Assembly: GCA_050944015.1 (NCBI GenBank)
Contig: JBMNQG010000004.1
Location: 1-64,000 of the forward strand
Reading direction: 5' to 3'
From: DUOX01 sp050944015
GTDB taxonomy: Bacteria; Bacillota; Clostridia; Oscillospirales; Oscillospiraceae
DNA: 64,000 nt
Shown here: positions 48,498 through 58,225 of the stretch, piece after piece
Layout: every line of letters begins with the position of its first letter
Numbering within the stretch: position 1 is the stretch's first letter
Notes under the pieces: generated by a model
What the model was told of the DNA's origin: nothing
What the model saw: the letters and a program-made list of their open reading frames with translations, nothing else
Databases searched by the model: none
Position numbers and translations under genes: made by a program

Positions 48498-49697
48498 ATG
48501 GAACAACAGGTTTTCACAGTTACTGAGCTGAATGAACGGATAAAAGGCCTTTTTGAACTGGACCCGGTTCTGGCCGGAGTCTGCGTGCGGGGCGAGCTGT
48601 CAAATTATAAGATATACCCCTCGGGGCACCATTACTTTACGTTGAAGGACGCAGGTAGCTCCCTGCGCTGCGTCATGTTCAAGAGCAGCGCCTCAAAGCT
48701 GCGGTTCCGGCCGGAAAACGGCATGGGGGTTTTGGCTTTCGGCCGGGTAGACGTATATACCCGTGACGGCGCGTATCAGCTTTACTGCACCAGCCTGACC
48801 CCCGAAGGCATAGGGGACCTCTATGTGGCGTACGAGCAGCTTAAGGCAAAGCTGCAGGAGGAGGGACTCTTCGATAAGTCGCTGAAAAAGCCCCTGCCCC
48901 GGTACCCTGAGCGGATTGCGGTTATCACCTCCGGGGCGGGAGCGGCCGTGAGGGACATTATTCGGGTCCTGGGAAAGCGCTGGCCCATGTCCAAAGTAAT
49001 AATCCTGCCGGTGCGGGTCCAGGGGCCTGAGGCGCCGCCGGAGATTGTGGCGGCGTTAAAGTACGCCAACAAATACAAGGTGGCGGACCTTATAATTACC
49101 GGCCGGGGCGGAGGAAGCATAGAAGACCTGTGGGCTTTTAACGACGAGCGCGTAGCCAGGGCCATAGCTGCTTCCAAAATACCCGTCATCTCCGCCGTGG
49201 GGCACGAGCCGGACGTGACGATTGCAGATTTTGTGTCGGACCTGCGGGCGGCCACACCCTCAAATGCTGCGGAACTGGCGGTGCCGGACCAAGGCGAAAT
49301 GCGCGAGGCTATTCTTGCGGCTGAAATAAGGCTCAATCAGGCCATGCGCAAGAAGCTGGGGGAGCTTAAAGCATATCTGGAGCAGATGAAAAACAAGCGG
49401 GTCATGCAGACCCCCACGGGATATATAGACCAAAAGCGTATGGAACTGGATTTTATCCGCAACCGCCTTATATCTGCCTCCGAGCGACTGGTGTCCAGGC
49501 ACCGGCAGGAGTTTGTCCGGCTGACGGCCTCCTTGGATGCCCTGAGCCCGCTTAAGGTGCTGTCAAGGGGCTATTCCATTGCCGCGGACGAAAACAACAA
49601 CATCATACGCGATTCGGCTCAGGTGGAGATAGGCGGCAGGCTCAATCTGAGGCTCCATAAGGGCAGGCTGAAATGCCTGGTTGAAGAAAGAACATAA
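48498..49697 (+). CDS. xseA: Exodeoxyribonuclease VII large subunit
   Basis: 399 aa. The N-terminal OB domain (VCVRGELSNYKIYPSGHHYFTLKD, split after SNYK) and catalytic core (PERIAVITSGAGAAVRDI, GRGGGSIEDLWAFNDE, SAVGHEPDVTIADFVSDLRAATPSNAAEL split) are typical; a C-terminal coiled coil follows. With XseB it degrades single-stranded DNA. ATG 48498 has GGAGG 5-6 nt upstream. Confidence 0.96.
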   Translation: MEQQVFTVTELNERIKGLFELDPVLAGVCVRGELSNYKIYPSGHHYFTLKDAGSSLRCVMFKSSASKLRFRPENGMGVLAFGRVDVYTRDGAYQLYCTSLTPEGIGDLYVAYEQLKAKLQEEGLFDKSLKKPLPRYPERIAVITSGAGAAVRDIIRVLGKRWPMSKVIILPVRVQGPEAPPEIVAALKYANKYKVADLIITGRGGGSIEDLWAFNDERVARAIAASKIPVISAVGHEPDVTIADFVSDLRAATPSNAAELAVPDQGEMREAILAAEIRLNQAMRKKLGELKAYLEQMKNKRVMQTPTGYIDQKRMELDFIRNRLISASERLVSRHRQEFVRLTASLDALSPLKVLSRGYSIAADENNNIIRDSAQVEIGGRLNLRLHKGRLKCLVEERT

Positions 49698-49732
49698 CCG
49701 GCCGCCTATTTAAAGCTACGGGAGGAAATTTG

Positions 49733-49969
49733 ATGAGCGAAAAAGCCTTAACTTTTGAGGAAGCGCTTGCACGTCTGGACAGCATTGTAAGGCAGCTGGA
49801 AAAGGGGGACGCCCCCCTGGACCAGGCCCTCGCCCTTTTTGAGGAGGGCACCAACCTCATAGGCAGATGCACAAAAATGCTGGACGAGGCGGAACAAAAG
49901 GTGGTTCAGCTGAAGAAAGGCCCGGACGGGGAACCCGTTGAGCTGCCCTTCGATTCCGAGGAATGTTAA
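49733..49969 (+). CDS. xseB: Exodeoxyribonuclease VII small subunit
   Basis: 78 aa, ATG 49733 after GGGAGG. The family core is TFEEALARLDSIVRQLEKGDAPLDQALALFEEG (split: TFEEALARLDSIVRQLE and DQALALFEEG). It binds the XseA stalk. Follows xseA by 35 nt. Confidence 0.95.
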   Translation: MSEKALTFEEALARLDSIVRQLEKGDAPLDQALALFEEGTNLIGRCTKMLDEAEQKVVQLKKGPDGEPVELPFDSEEC

Positions 49970-49970
49970 A

Positions 49971-50846
49971 ATGGATTTCAGCGGGGAATACAGCCGCTGT
50001 CGGCGGCTTGTGGAGGAAGGTTTAAAAGAATACTTTCTTGGGAATGCTCCCTACGGGGAGCTGCTGGAGGCCATGCGCTACAGCCTCTTGGCCGGTGGCA
50101 AGCGGATACGGCCCGTTTTGCTGCTGCAGTTCTGCCGGGCGGCCGGGGGCGACATGGAGCTGGCTTTGCCCCTAGCATGCGCAGTGGAGATGCTGCACAC
50201 CTATTCCCTTATTCATGACGACCTGCCCTGCATGGACAACGACAGCCTGCGCAGGGGCAAACCCACAAACCATACTGTATATGGGGAGTGCACCGCCACC
50301 CTTGCCGGGGACGCTCTGCAGGCCGCGGCTTTCAGGACCCTGCTGTCGGCAAAACTGCCGCCGGAAACTGTGGTGGCGGCGGGAAAAATCCTTGCGGATG
50401 CGGCGGGAGAGGGCGGCATATGCGGCGGTCAGTTCCTAGACATGAAGGGTCCGAGTCAGGATTTGACCCTGGAGCAGGTGGCTCTTATTCACGACCTTAA
50501 GACCGCCGCACTGCTGCGGGCGGCGGCGCTGATGGGAGTAGAGGCGGCGGGGGGAACCCCGGAGCAGAAGGCTGCCGCCAGGGAATATGCCACGGCCGTG
50601 GGCCTGGCTTTCCAGATACGGGACGACATTCTGGACTGCACTTCCTCAACCGAGGTGCTGGGCAAGCCCGCAGGCTCCGATAAGGCCAACTGCAAGACCA
50701 CCTTCGTGGACCTGCTGGGCATTGGCGAGTGCGAGGCGCTTATCCGCCGGAAAACCGAGGAAGCCAAGGCCGCCATAAGAGGAAAGTTTGCCGATACCGA
50801 GTTTCTGGAGCAGCTTGCCGACTACCTGGCGGAAAGAAAAAACTAG
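49971..50846 (+). CDS. ispA: Farnesyl/geranyl diphosphate synthase
   Basis: 291-aa polyprenyl synthase making FPP for undecaprenyl phosphate and other isoprenoids. The first Asp-rich motif is HDDLPCMDND and the second DDILD near residue 222. GGKRIRPVLLL and KLPPETVVAAGKILADAAG are typical. ATG 49971 lies 1 nt after the xseB stop with GAGGAA upstream. Clustered with dxs, giving both ends of the isoprenoid route. Confidence 0.94.
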   Translation: MDFSGEYSRCRRLVEEGLKEYFLGNAPYGELLEAMRYSLLAGGKRIRPVLLLQFCRAAGGDMELALPLACAVEMLHTYSLIHDDLPCMDNDSLRRGKPTNHTVYGECTATLAGDALQAAAFRTLLSAKLPPETVVAAGKILADAAGEGGICGGQFLDMKGPSQDLTLEQVALIHDLKTAALLRAAALMGVEAAGGTPEQKAAAREYATAVGLAFQIRDDILDCTSSTEVLGKPAGSDKANCKTTFVDLLGIGECEALIRRKTEEAKAAIRGKFADTEFLEQLADYLAERKN

Positions 50847-50905
50847 CAGTTTCTATTCATTTGCTGATGAATATTAATAAAGCGATTAATGAATAATTTT
50901 TTAAG

Positions 50906-50943
50906 AACCGCCTGCAAACTATTGTCATAGCGGGCGGTTTTTG
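50906..50943 (+). terminator. Terminator after ispA
   Basis: AACCGCCTGC pairs with GCGGGCGGTT (one G-T pair) across a 15-nt loop, followed by TTTTTGC. About 60 nt after the ispA stop. Confidence 0.7.
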
Positions 50944-50994
50944 CTAGAATAATAGAACCGATAAAATGCATATTCGCAAGTCGAGGTTAAGATT

Positions 50995-52866
50995 TTGAAT
51001 ATTTTAAGTTCGATTACTTCCCCCGAAGATATCAAAGCGCTGGACAAGGAACTGCTCCCCCAGCTTTGTCAGGAAATACGGGAGTTTTTAATAAAAAGCA
51101 TATCGAAAACCGGAGGGCACCTATCCTCCAACCTGGGCGCCGTCGAACTGACGGTGGCCATACACCGGGTGTACGACACGTCCCGCGACAGGCTTGTTTT
51201 TGACGTGGGACATCAAAGCTATGTCCATAAGCTCCTCACCGGGCGCAGGGAGAGTTTTGGCACCCTCCGAAGCCTGGGCGGAATAGCGGGTTTCCCCAAG
51301 CCCGTGGAGAGCGTCCATGACGCCTTTATAGCAGGTCACGCTTCAAATTCCGTTTCGGTGGCTCTGGGAATGGCCAGGGCAAGGACCCGCCAGGGCCAGG
51401 ATTATAACGTGGTTGCTCTGATTGGCGACGGCGCCCTTACAGGCGGGCTGGCCTATGAGGGATTGTCCGATGCCGGTGAGAGCGGGGAGCCCCTGGTTGT
51501 CATCCTGAATGACAACGGGATGTCGATTAACCCAAACGTTGGCGGTATATCAAAGCTTCTCGCCCGGCAAAGGGTAAAGCCGGGCTATTTGAGCTTTAAA
51601 AGAACTTATCGCCGGATAGTGGGAAAAATTCCCCCTCTGTACCGTTTTCTCCATAAAATTAAGGAACGGATAAAGGACATACTCCTGCCCGAAACCATGT
51701 TTGAGCAAATGGGTTTCATATACTTGGGGCCTGTGGACGGCCACGACATATTCCAAATGGAATCCGTCCTCCGCTGGGCCAGGGAACTGAAGTGCCCGGT
51801 GCTCGTACATGCAAAAACTCAAAAGGGCAGGGGATACAGCTTTGCTGAAGAAAACCCGGAGGCATGCCACGGAGTTTCCCCCTTTGACCCTGAAAAGGGC
51901 ATACCTGAAAACGGAGACGAGTGCTTCTCCACAGTATTCGGGGAGGCCTTAAAGTCCTTGGCGCTAAAAGACGAGAGCATATGCGCCATTACCGCCGCCA
52001 TGGAGAGCGGAACCGGCCTTACTGCATTTGCCAGGGAGTTTCCGGGCAGGTTTTTTGACGTGGGAATTGCCGAGGGGCATGCCGTTTCCATGGCCGCCGG
52101 CATGGCAAAGCAGGGAGTAAAGCCGGTTGTGGCCGTATACTCCAGCTTTTTGCAGCGCAGCTATGACATGCTCATACATGACGTTTCCCTTCAAAGGCTC
52201 CATGTGGTGCTGGCCGTGGACAGGGCCGGGCTGGTAGGCCAGGACGGGGAAACCCACCACGGCGTCTTTGATGTGAATTACTTTTGCTCAGTGCCTCATA
52301 TGGCCGTCCTTTGCCCATCCAGCTTTGCGGAGCTCCGGGATATGCTGGAGCTGGCCCTTTACCGCATTTCCGGCCCAGCTGCGGTACGGTATCCCCGGGG
52401 CGGAGAAGGCATGTATAAGGATTCCACCGCAAAGCTGCCTGCGGTAAAACTTCGGGAGGGCACTGATATTACCATAGTCAGCTATGGGATTTTGATAAAT
52501 CAGGCTTTGGCTGCTGCGGAGATGCTCTTAGAACGGGGGATTACCGCCGAGGTGGTTAAGCTGAACCTGATTAATCCCCTGGACGAAAAGACGGTTCTTG
52601 CCTCCCTGGAGCGCACGGGCCGGCTCCTTGTGGCCGAGGATGCGTGCAGTGCCGGAAGCGTAGGCGGCCGCCTTATGTCCGCAGTTGCAGCCTCTGGCTT
52701 GGTTTTGCAGGGCGCAAGGCTTCTAAATCTGGGAAGCGGAATAGTCACCCACGGCACCGTAGAGGAGCTTCTGGGCCTCAACAGCCTTGACGCCCGGGGG
52801 CTGGTGGCCGCTGCATTGGAGCTTGTAGGCGAAAACGGGGTGCAGGATGAAGAAAGTCAGGCTTGA
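50995..52866 (+). CDS. dxs: 1-deoxy-D-xylulose-5-phosphate synthase
   Basis: 623-aa thiamine-diphosphate enzyme, first step of the MEP isoprenoid pathway, joining pyruvate and glyceraldehyde 3-phosphate. It starts at TTG 50995 with GAGGTT upstream. Landmarks: GHLSSNLGAVELTVAIH, DVGHQSYVHKLLTGR, GDGALTGGLAYEGLSDAG with ThDP-binding NDNGMSI, and FDVGIAEGHAVSMAAGMA with the catalytic Glu. The 3' end overlaps tlyA by 20 nt. Confidence 0.96.
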   Translation: MNILSSITSPEDIKALDKELLPQLCQEIREFLIKSISKTGGHLSSNLGAVELTVAIHRVYDTSRDRLVFDVGHQSYVHKLLTGRRESFGTLRSLGGIAGFPKPVESVHDAFIAGHASNSVSVALGMARARTRQGQDYNVVALIGDGALTGGLAYEGLSDAGESGEPLVVILNDNGMSINPNVGGISKLLARQRVKPGYLSFKRTYRRIVGKIPPLYRFLHKIKERIKDILLPETMFEQMGFIYLGPVDGHDIFQMESVLRWARELKCPVLVHAKTQKGRGYSFAEENPEACHGVSPFDPEKGIPENGDECFSTVFGEALKSLALKDESICAITAAMESGTGLTAFAREFPGRFFDVGIAEGHAVSMAAGMAKQGVKPVVAVYSSFLQRSYDMLIHDVSLQRLHVVLAVDRAGLVGQDGETHHGVFDVNYFCSVPHMAVLCPSSFAELRDMLELALYRISGPAAVRYPRGGEGMYKDSTAKLPAVKLREGTDITIVSYGILINQALAAAEMLLERGITAEVVKLNLINPLDEKTVLASLERTGRLLVAEDACSAGSVGGRLMSAVAASGLVLQGARLLNLGSGIVTHGTVEELLGLNSLDARGLVAAALELVGENGVQDEESQA

Positions 52867-53656
52867 CCAGCTGGTGTTCGACCTAGGGCTTACCTCCAGC
52901 CGCGAACGGGCAAAAACCACCATTATGAGCGGCCTTGTCTTTGTGGACGGGCAGCGGGTTGATAAGCCCGGAGCCATGGTTTCTCCGGACTGCAAGGTGG
53001 AGATTCACGGCGAGGTCCTGCCCTATGTCAGCCGGGGCGGCTTAAAACTTGAAAAGGCGTTGAAAGCTTTTGACTATAACCCTGCCGGAAAGCTATGCAT
53101 AGACTGCGGCGCTTCCACCGGCGGTTTCACGGATGTGCTATTGCAAAACGGGGCCGCCAAGGTCTATGCTGTGGACGTAGGCTACGGCCAGCTTGCATGG
53201 AGCATACGAAACGATCCCCGGGTAGTTACCATGGAGCGGACAAACATCCGGTTTGTAACCCCGGAGCAGATACCGGAGAAGCTGGACTTGGCGGTTATGG
53301 ACTTGAGCTTTATATCCCTGCGGCTGGTTTTGCCTGTGGTAAGGGAGCTCCTTCGGGAAGATGGGGACTGTATATGCCTCATCAAACCCCAGTTTGAGGC
53401 CGGCAGGGACAAGGTAGGCAAAAAGGGGGTCGTCCGGGACCGGCAGACCCACCTGGAAGTTCTTGAAGGTTTTTTGGCCTTCGCCGGGGAGACGGGCTTC
53501 ACCGTCCTGGGACTGGACTTTTCCCCCGTAAAGGGGCCGGAGGGAAATATCGAGTACCTGGCATACCTGAAAAAGGGCGTGCACCCATCTCCTGAGCTGG
53601 ACGCCACAGCTTTGGTTGCGGCTTCACATGACCACTTCAAGACTCAAAAGCAGTGA
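52847..53656 (+). CDS. tlyA: TlyA family rRNA (cytidine-2'-O)-methyltransferase
   Basis: 269 aa. An N-terminal S4 RNA-binding domain (RLDQLVFDLGLTSSRERAKTTIMSGLVFVDG, split) precedes a Rossmann methyltransferase: CIDCGASTGGFTDVLLQ and YAVDVGYGQLAW, with LDLAVMDLSFISLRLVLP. In mycobacteria TlyA methylates 16S and 23S rRNA; the hemolysin name is historical. The typical neighbour nadK follows. Confidence 0.93.
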   Translation: MKKVRLDQLVFDLGLTSSRERAKTTIMSGLVFVDGQRVDKPGAMVSPDCKVEIHGEVLPYVSRGGLKLEKALKAFDYNPAGKLCIDCGASTGGFTDVLLQNGAAKVYAVDVGYGQLAWSIRNDPRVVTMERTNIRFVTPEQIPEKLDLAVMDLSFISLRLVLPVVRELLREDGDCICLIKPQFEAGRDKVGKKGVVRDRQTHLEVLEGFLAFAGETGFTVLGLDFSPVKGPEGNIEYLAYLKKGVHPSPELDATALVAASHDHFKTQKQ

Positions 53657-53732
53657 AGGTCGGCCGCGGGTTTCTGCGCTTATGCCTGAATAAGCAAAGC
53701 AATTTGCTTTCAGAAAGAAAGGAACAAATCCC

Positions 53733-54596
53733 ATGTCCAATCACGTGGTTTTCTGCCCAAATCCATATAGAGACACAGGTCTGAAACTGACACTGGAAGC
53801 CAAAGCGCTCCTGGAAAATGCGGGCGTAAATGTGCTTATCAGCCCCATAGTTAACGTAGGCAAGGATGCAAAACTGCCGCATGGCGTGACGGTAACGCCC
53901 ATTGAGGAAGCGGTTTCCGGGGCTCGCCTTATGGTGGCCTTCGGCGGGGACGGGACCATACTTCGTACCGCAAGGGCGGCCTTGCCGAAACAGGTGCCAA
54001 TTTTGGGAGTAAACCTTGGAAGCAAGGGCTTTATGGCCGAGCTGGAGCCTGGGGAAATCGACAAATTGGTGGATGCCGCTCTGGGAAAATACACTCCTGA
54101 CCGCCGCATGATGCTGGAGGTCCGGCTTATCCGGGACGGCCAGGTGGTTTTTACCGATAACGCCCTGAACGACGTGGTGGTGAGAGGCATAGTCCACGCA
54201 ATTGAGCTTGAGGCGCGGGGTGACGGGCAGACGATATCCGCTTTCATGGGGGACGGCATAATCATTGCCACTCCCACTGGTTCCACTGCATATTCCATGT
54301 CTGCAGGAGGCCCCCTGGTTGAGCCCTCCGCCCGCAACATAATAATGACGCCCATATGCGCCCATGTGCTGGCAGCTAAATCCTTTGTGCTGGCTCCCGA
54401 AAGGGAGGTAACCGTATATACCGGCGATATCACCGGCAAGAGCACGGTTTTGTCGGTGGATGGCTTCAGCACCATAGAACTGCAAAACGGTGACGAACTT
54501 GTTATAAAAAAGTCCAGATTTGAAACTGTGCTTGCCCATGTTGGTAAAAAGAGCTTCTATGAAATAGCATATGAGAAATTGGGGGAACGAAAATGA
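53733..54596 (+). CDS. nadK: NAD kinase
   Basis: 287 aa; phosphorylates NAD to NADP. Motifs FGGDGTILRTAR, VNLGSKGFMAEL, the DNALNDVVV segment and GSTAYSMSAGGPLVEP are all present. AAAGGAAC precedes the ATG. Overlaps argR by 4 nt. Confidence 0.95.
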   Translation: MSNHVVFCPNPYRDTGLKLTLEAKALLENAGVNVLISPIVNVGKDAKLPHGVTVTPIEEAVSGARLMVAFGGDGTILRTARAALPKQVPILGVNLGSKGFMAELEPGEIDKLVDAALGKYTPDRRMMLEVRLIRDGQVVFTDNALNDVVVRGIVHAIELEARGDGQTISAFMGDGIIIATPTGSTAYSMSAGGPLVEPSARNIIMTPICAHVLAAKSFVLAPEREVTVYTGDITGKSTVLSVDGFSTIELQNGDELVIKKSRFETVLAHVGKKSFYEIAYEKLGERK

Positions 54597-55042
54597 AGGC
54601 AGCCAGACAGGCAAAGATTTTAGAGATTATAGCCGAAAAGGACATTGAGACCCAAAACCAGCTAATGGAGGCTTTGCTGGAGAAAGGCATTAAAAGCACA
54701 CAAGCCACTCTCTCGCGGGACATTAAGGAACTAAGGCTTGTAAAGGAACTGTCTCCCGACGGACACTACAGGTACGTGCAGTCCAGCAGGGAAGAGATAA
54801 GCGACTACGCTACGCGCCTGAGGAAAATTTTCCGGGAGAGCGTAACTTCCTTTGCCGTTGCCCAGAATATTATTGTGATTAAAACCCTGCCCGGCCTTGC
54901 CAACGCCGCCTGTTCCACCCTGGACAACATGAACATCCCCCACTTGGTGGGCACTCTGGCGGGCGATGATACTGCCTTTTTGGCAATGAAGGACAATGAA
55001 TCGGCAGAGCAGCTTTGCCGTGAAATAGAGGCCATGCTGTAA
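54593..55042 (+). CDS. argR: Arginine repressor ArgR
   Basis: 149 aa. The N-terminal winged helix (AARQAKILEIIAEKDIETQNQLMEALLEKGI split; ATLSRDIKELRLVK) is followed by a C-terminal arginine-binding hexamerisation domain (KTLPGLANAACSTLDNM, VGTLAGDDTAFLAMKD). It regulates arginine metabolism genes elsewhere. Operon tlyA-nadK-argR-recN is common in Firmicutes. Confidence 0.95.
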   Translation: MKAARQAKILEIIAEKDIETQNQLMEALLEKGIKSTQATLSRDIKELRLVKELSPDGHYRYVQSSREEISDYATRLRKIFRESVTSFAVAQNIIVIKTLPGLANAACSTLDNMNIPHLVGTLAGDDTAFLAMKDNESAEQLCREIEAML

Positions 55043-55128
55043 ATAAGCGTTCCTTGCTCCTTCAGGCCGGGGCGGTTGCGTCCCTTTTCGGCTGAGTTTT
55101 GCTGCCGTGAAATCGGAGGTGTATACAT

Positions 55129-56820
55129 TTGCTCCGAGAACTTCATATTGGAAATATCGCCGTTATCGAGCTGGCGGACATAGAATTCGCCCAAGGGCTT
55201 AACGTTCTGACCGGCGAGACCGGCGCCGGAAAATCCATTATCATAGACGCAATCGACGCCGTGCTTGGCGGCCGCACCAGCCGCGAACTGGTGAGGGCCG
55301 GCGCGGAGAAGTGCATGGTCAGTGCGGTTTTCACAGTGGATGAAGGGGTGTCCGCATGGTGCCGGGAAAACGGCGTGGATTTGGAAGATGATTTTCTGGT
55401 GCTCCACCGCCGGGTCACTGCCGACGGAAAATCCACCTGCCGGGTTAACGGCGTGCCTGTGTCCGTGTCCCAGCTGCGCAGCCTTGGTTCGATGCTTCTG
55501 GATATTCACGGGCAGAATGACGGCCGCCAGCTTATGGATGAGACGAGGCACAGGGATTATCTGGACCGATTTGGCCAGCTCTCCGGCAAGCTGGAGGAAT
55601 ACCGCAGGATTTACGAGCGATACCGGACTACGGTCCGGGAAATAGAGAAACTGACCATTGACGAGATTGAAAAGGAAAGGCTTATCGAAAGCCTGAACTA
55701 TCAGATAGAGGAACTTGAAAGGGCCAATCTCCGCCCGGGCGAGGAGGAGGAGCTCTCCGCCCGGCGGGAGCTTCTGAAAAACGCAGGAAAACTTACGGAA
55801 GCCGTAGACGCCGCTTACAGCGCCCTTTACGCTGCGGACACCTCCGCCGTATCCCTTGCCCAGGAGGCCTCATACGTGATAGGCAGGGCCGCCGAAATCA
55901 GCAGCGAGCTGGAAAAAGCCAGAAAGTCCGTGGATGAGGCCGTATACCTTCTGGAGGACGCCGCCGAGCTCCTTCGGGACTTTCGGGACAGGCTGGATTT
56001 TTCCCCCGAGGAATACGACGCATTGGAGAGCCGGTTGGCGCTTCTGAGGCGCCTGTCCAGGAAATACGGTGGCGGGGAAGAGGAGATGCTGGCACACCTG
56101 GAAGAATGCCGCCGCAGGAGAGACGAGATTGAATACGCCGACGACCGCCTGGAAAAGCTGCGCTTGGAGCTTGATGAGTTGACCAGGGCTGCAAGGGAGG
56201 CGGCCAGGGGGCTGACGGAGTGCAGGAAAAGGGCGGCGGAAAGGCTTGAGGCGCGCATTACCAGGGAGCTTAGGGACCTGAACATGCCCTCCGTCCGCTT
56301 CAAGGTTGAAATCAAGCCCCTGGGCGGTGAGCCGGGCTTTGATTCCACCGGCGGGGATGAAGTGAGGTTTCTGATGTCCGCCAACGCGGGGGAGGACTTG
56401 GGCCGCATCAGCCGAATCGCCTCTGGCGGCGAGCTTAGCAGAATAATGCTGGCTATGAAAAATGTTTTTGCCGAAAACGACCAGGTGGGCACAATGGTGT
56501 TTGACGAGATTGACGCGGGAGTATCTGGCATTGCCGCCCAGCGTGTGGCAGAAAAGCTGGCAAATCTCGGCCGCAGAAAGCAGGTTCTGTGCGTCACCCA
56601 CCTGCCGCAGATAGCCGCCATGGCTGATGCCCACTTTTCCATTGAAAAGACGGAACGAGACGGCCGTACATACACAAGTGTTACCCTGCTGGACCGAGAA
56701 GGGCGGAGGCAGGAGCTTGCCCGCCTCCACGGTGGGGACAACATTACCCTTACAACACTTGCCAGCGCGGAGGAACAGCTTTCCGCGGCGGAAAGATATA
56801 AGAAAGCAACAGAATTTTAG
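55129..56820 (+). CDS. recN: DNA repair protein RecN
   Basis: 563-aa SMC-like ATPase for double-strand break repair. Walker A is GETGAGKSIIIDAI (about 30-43), a central coiled coil spans about 155-370, and the C-terminal half has signature RIASGGELSRIMLA and Walker B MVFDEIDAGVSG. The start is TTG 55129 (MLRELHIGNIAVIE) with CGGAGG upstream. Confidence 0.95.
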   Translation: MLRELHIGNIAVIELADIEFAQGLNVLTGETGAGKSIIIDAIDAVLGGRTSRELVRAGAEKCMVSAVFTVDEGVSAWCRENGVDLEDDFLVLHRRVTADGKSTCRVNGVPVSVSQLRSLGSMLLDIHGQNDGRQLMDETRHRDYLDRFGQLSGKLEEYRRIYERYRTTVREIEKLTIDEIEKERLIESLNYQIEELERANLRPGEEEELSARRELLKNAGKLTEAVDAAYSALYAADTSAVSLAQEASYVIGRAAEISSELEKARKSVDEAVYLLEDAAELLRDFRDRLDFSPEEYDALESRLALLRRLSRKYGGGEEEMLAHLEECRRRRDEIEYADDRLEKLRLELDELTRAAREAARGLTECRKRAAERLEARITRELRDLNMPSVRFKVEIKPLGGEPGFDSTGGDEVRFLMSANAGEDLGRISRIASGGELSRIMLAMKNVFAENDQVGTMVFDEIDAGVSGIAAQRVAEKLANLGRRKQVLCVTHLPQIAAMADAHFSIEKTERDGRTYTSVTLLDREGRRQELARLHGGDNITLTTLASAEEQLSAAERYKKATEF

Positions 56821-56835
56821 AAGGAGATAATGGCA

Positions 56836-58059
56836 ATGACACTGTATGATGAACTGCAGGCCCGGGGACTTATTGCCCAGGTGACCGACGAGGAGAAAAT
56901 AAAGGAACTTATAAACAACGGCAAAGCCACTTTTTATATCGGCTTTGACCCCACGGCCGACAGCCTCCATGTGGGTCATTTCATGGCATTGAACCTCATG
57001 CGCCGCCTTCAGCTTGCAGGAAACCGGCCCATAGCGCTTTTGGGCGCAGGCACGGCCATGATAGGCGACCCCTCCGGGCGCACCGATATGCGGAGCATGA
57101 TGACCTTTGAAACCATCCAGCAGAACGCGGAAAACTTCAAAAAGCAGATGAGCAAGTTTATTGATTTTTCGGATGGGAAGGCGCTCATGCTGAATAACGC
57201 CGACTGGCTCATGAACTTGAACTATATCCAGCTGCTCAGGGAAGTGGGCGTTCACTTTTCCGTTAACAACATGCTGAGAGCCGAGTGCTACAAGCAGCGC
57301 ATGGAGCGGGGCCTTTCCTTCCTGGAGTTCAATTATATGATTATGCAGAGCTACGACTTCTATCATCTTTACAAGGAGTACGGCTGCGTCATGCAGTGCG
57401 GGGGAGACGACCAGTGGTCCAATATTCTGGGCGGCACGGAACTCATCCGCAGGAAGCTGGGGAAGGATGCATACGGCATGACCATCACTTTGCTCCTTAC
57501 CTCCGACGGGAAGAAAATGGGCAAAACTCAGGCCGGCGCAGTCTGGCTCGACCCCAATAAGACCAGCCCCTTTGATTTCTATCAGTATTGGCGCAACGTT
57601 GATGACGCCGACGTTATCAACTGCCTTAAGAAGCTCACATCCATTCCTCTGGAAGATATTGCGGAGATGAAAAAGTGGGAAGGCAGCCAGCTTAACAAGG
57701 CCAAGGAAATCCTGGCGTTTGAGCTTACCAAGCTGGTCCACAGCGAGGAGGAGGCAATAAAGGCCAGGGACACCGCCAGGGCTTTGTTCTCAAAGGGGGA
57801 CGCAACCAATATGCCCACCACTGAGCTCACTGCAGCGGATTTAACAGACGGCGCCGTTGATATTCTCACACTCCTGACAAAGAGCGGCCTGTGCTCTAGC
57901 AAATCCGAGGCCCGGAGAGCAATAACCCAGGGTGGCGTAGAGGCAAACGGCGAAAAAGTTGCGGATATTGGCCTGACGTTTACTTCTCAGGAGCTTTCCG
58001 GCGAGGGTGTTGTGCTAAAAAGAGGCAAAAAGACCTTCAATCGCGTGGTTTTGAAATAA
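56836..58059 (+). CDS. tyrS: Tyrosyl-tRNA synthetase
   Basis: 407-408 aa class Ic synthetase. The HIGH-like motif is DSLHVGHFMAL and the KMSKS-like motif is GKKMGKTQAG. A C-terminal S4 domain (SKSEARRAITQGGVEANGEKV) is present. AAGGAGA lies 9 nt before ATG 56836 and only 3 nt before ATG 56830, so 56836 is preferred. No T-box leader was seen; recN ends 15 nt upstream. Confidence 0.95.
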   Translation: MTLYDELQARGLIAQVTDEEKIKELINNGKATFYIGFDPTADSLHVGHFMALNLMRRLQLAGNRPIALLGAGTAMIGDPSGRTDMRSMMTFETIQQNAENFKKQMSKFIDFSDGKALMLNNADWLMNLNYIQLLREVGVHFSVNNMLRAECYKQRMERGLSFLEFNYMIMQSYDFYHLYKEYGCVMQCGGDDQWSNILGGTELIRRKLGKDAYGMTITLLLTSDGKKMGKTQAGAVWLDPNKTSPFDFYQYWRNVDDADVINCLKKLTSIPLEDIAEMKKWEGSQLNKAKEILAFELTKLVHSEEEAIKARDTARALFSKGDATNMPTTELTAADLTDGAVDILTLLTKSGLCSSKSEARRAITQGGVEANGEKVADIGLTFTSQELSGEGVVLKRGKKTFNRVVLK

Positions 58060-58074
58060 GTTACGAACAAATGA

Positions 58075-58117
58075 AACTGCCCTGTTTGCGAATAAGCAGC
58101 AGGGCAGTTGTTCTTTA
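58075..58117 (+). terminator. Terminator of tyrS
   Basis: AACTGCCCTG/CAGGGCAGTT, 10-bp stem with a 15-nt loop, then TGTTCTTT, 16 nt after the tyrS stop. Confidence 0.7.
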
Positions 58118-58168
58118 ATTATGTGGGGCTACTCCTGCCGGAGGAGGCATTTCTGCGGTTTCAGGCTG

Positions 58169-58199
58169 AAAAAAGACCAGTCCGAAGACTGGTCTTTTT
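58169..58199. terminator. Bidirectional terminator, end of thiolase operon
   Basis: A perfect stem AAAAAGACCAGTC with its complement and a CGAA tetraloop, T-runs on both strands. It ends the leftward operon whose last gene is the thiolase. Confidence 0.9.
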
Positions 58200-58225
58200 C
58201 ATATTCAGTTTCAGGAATTAAGCGG

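Noticed and set aside
54805..55551. Long minus-strand frame across argR-recN, and others such as 55870-57741
   Set aside because: GC-rich third positions of recN and tyrS keep antisense frames open; the products are low-complexity and lack start signals.
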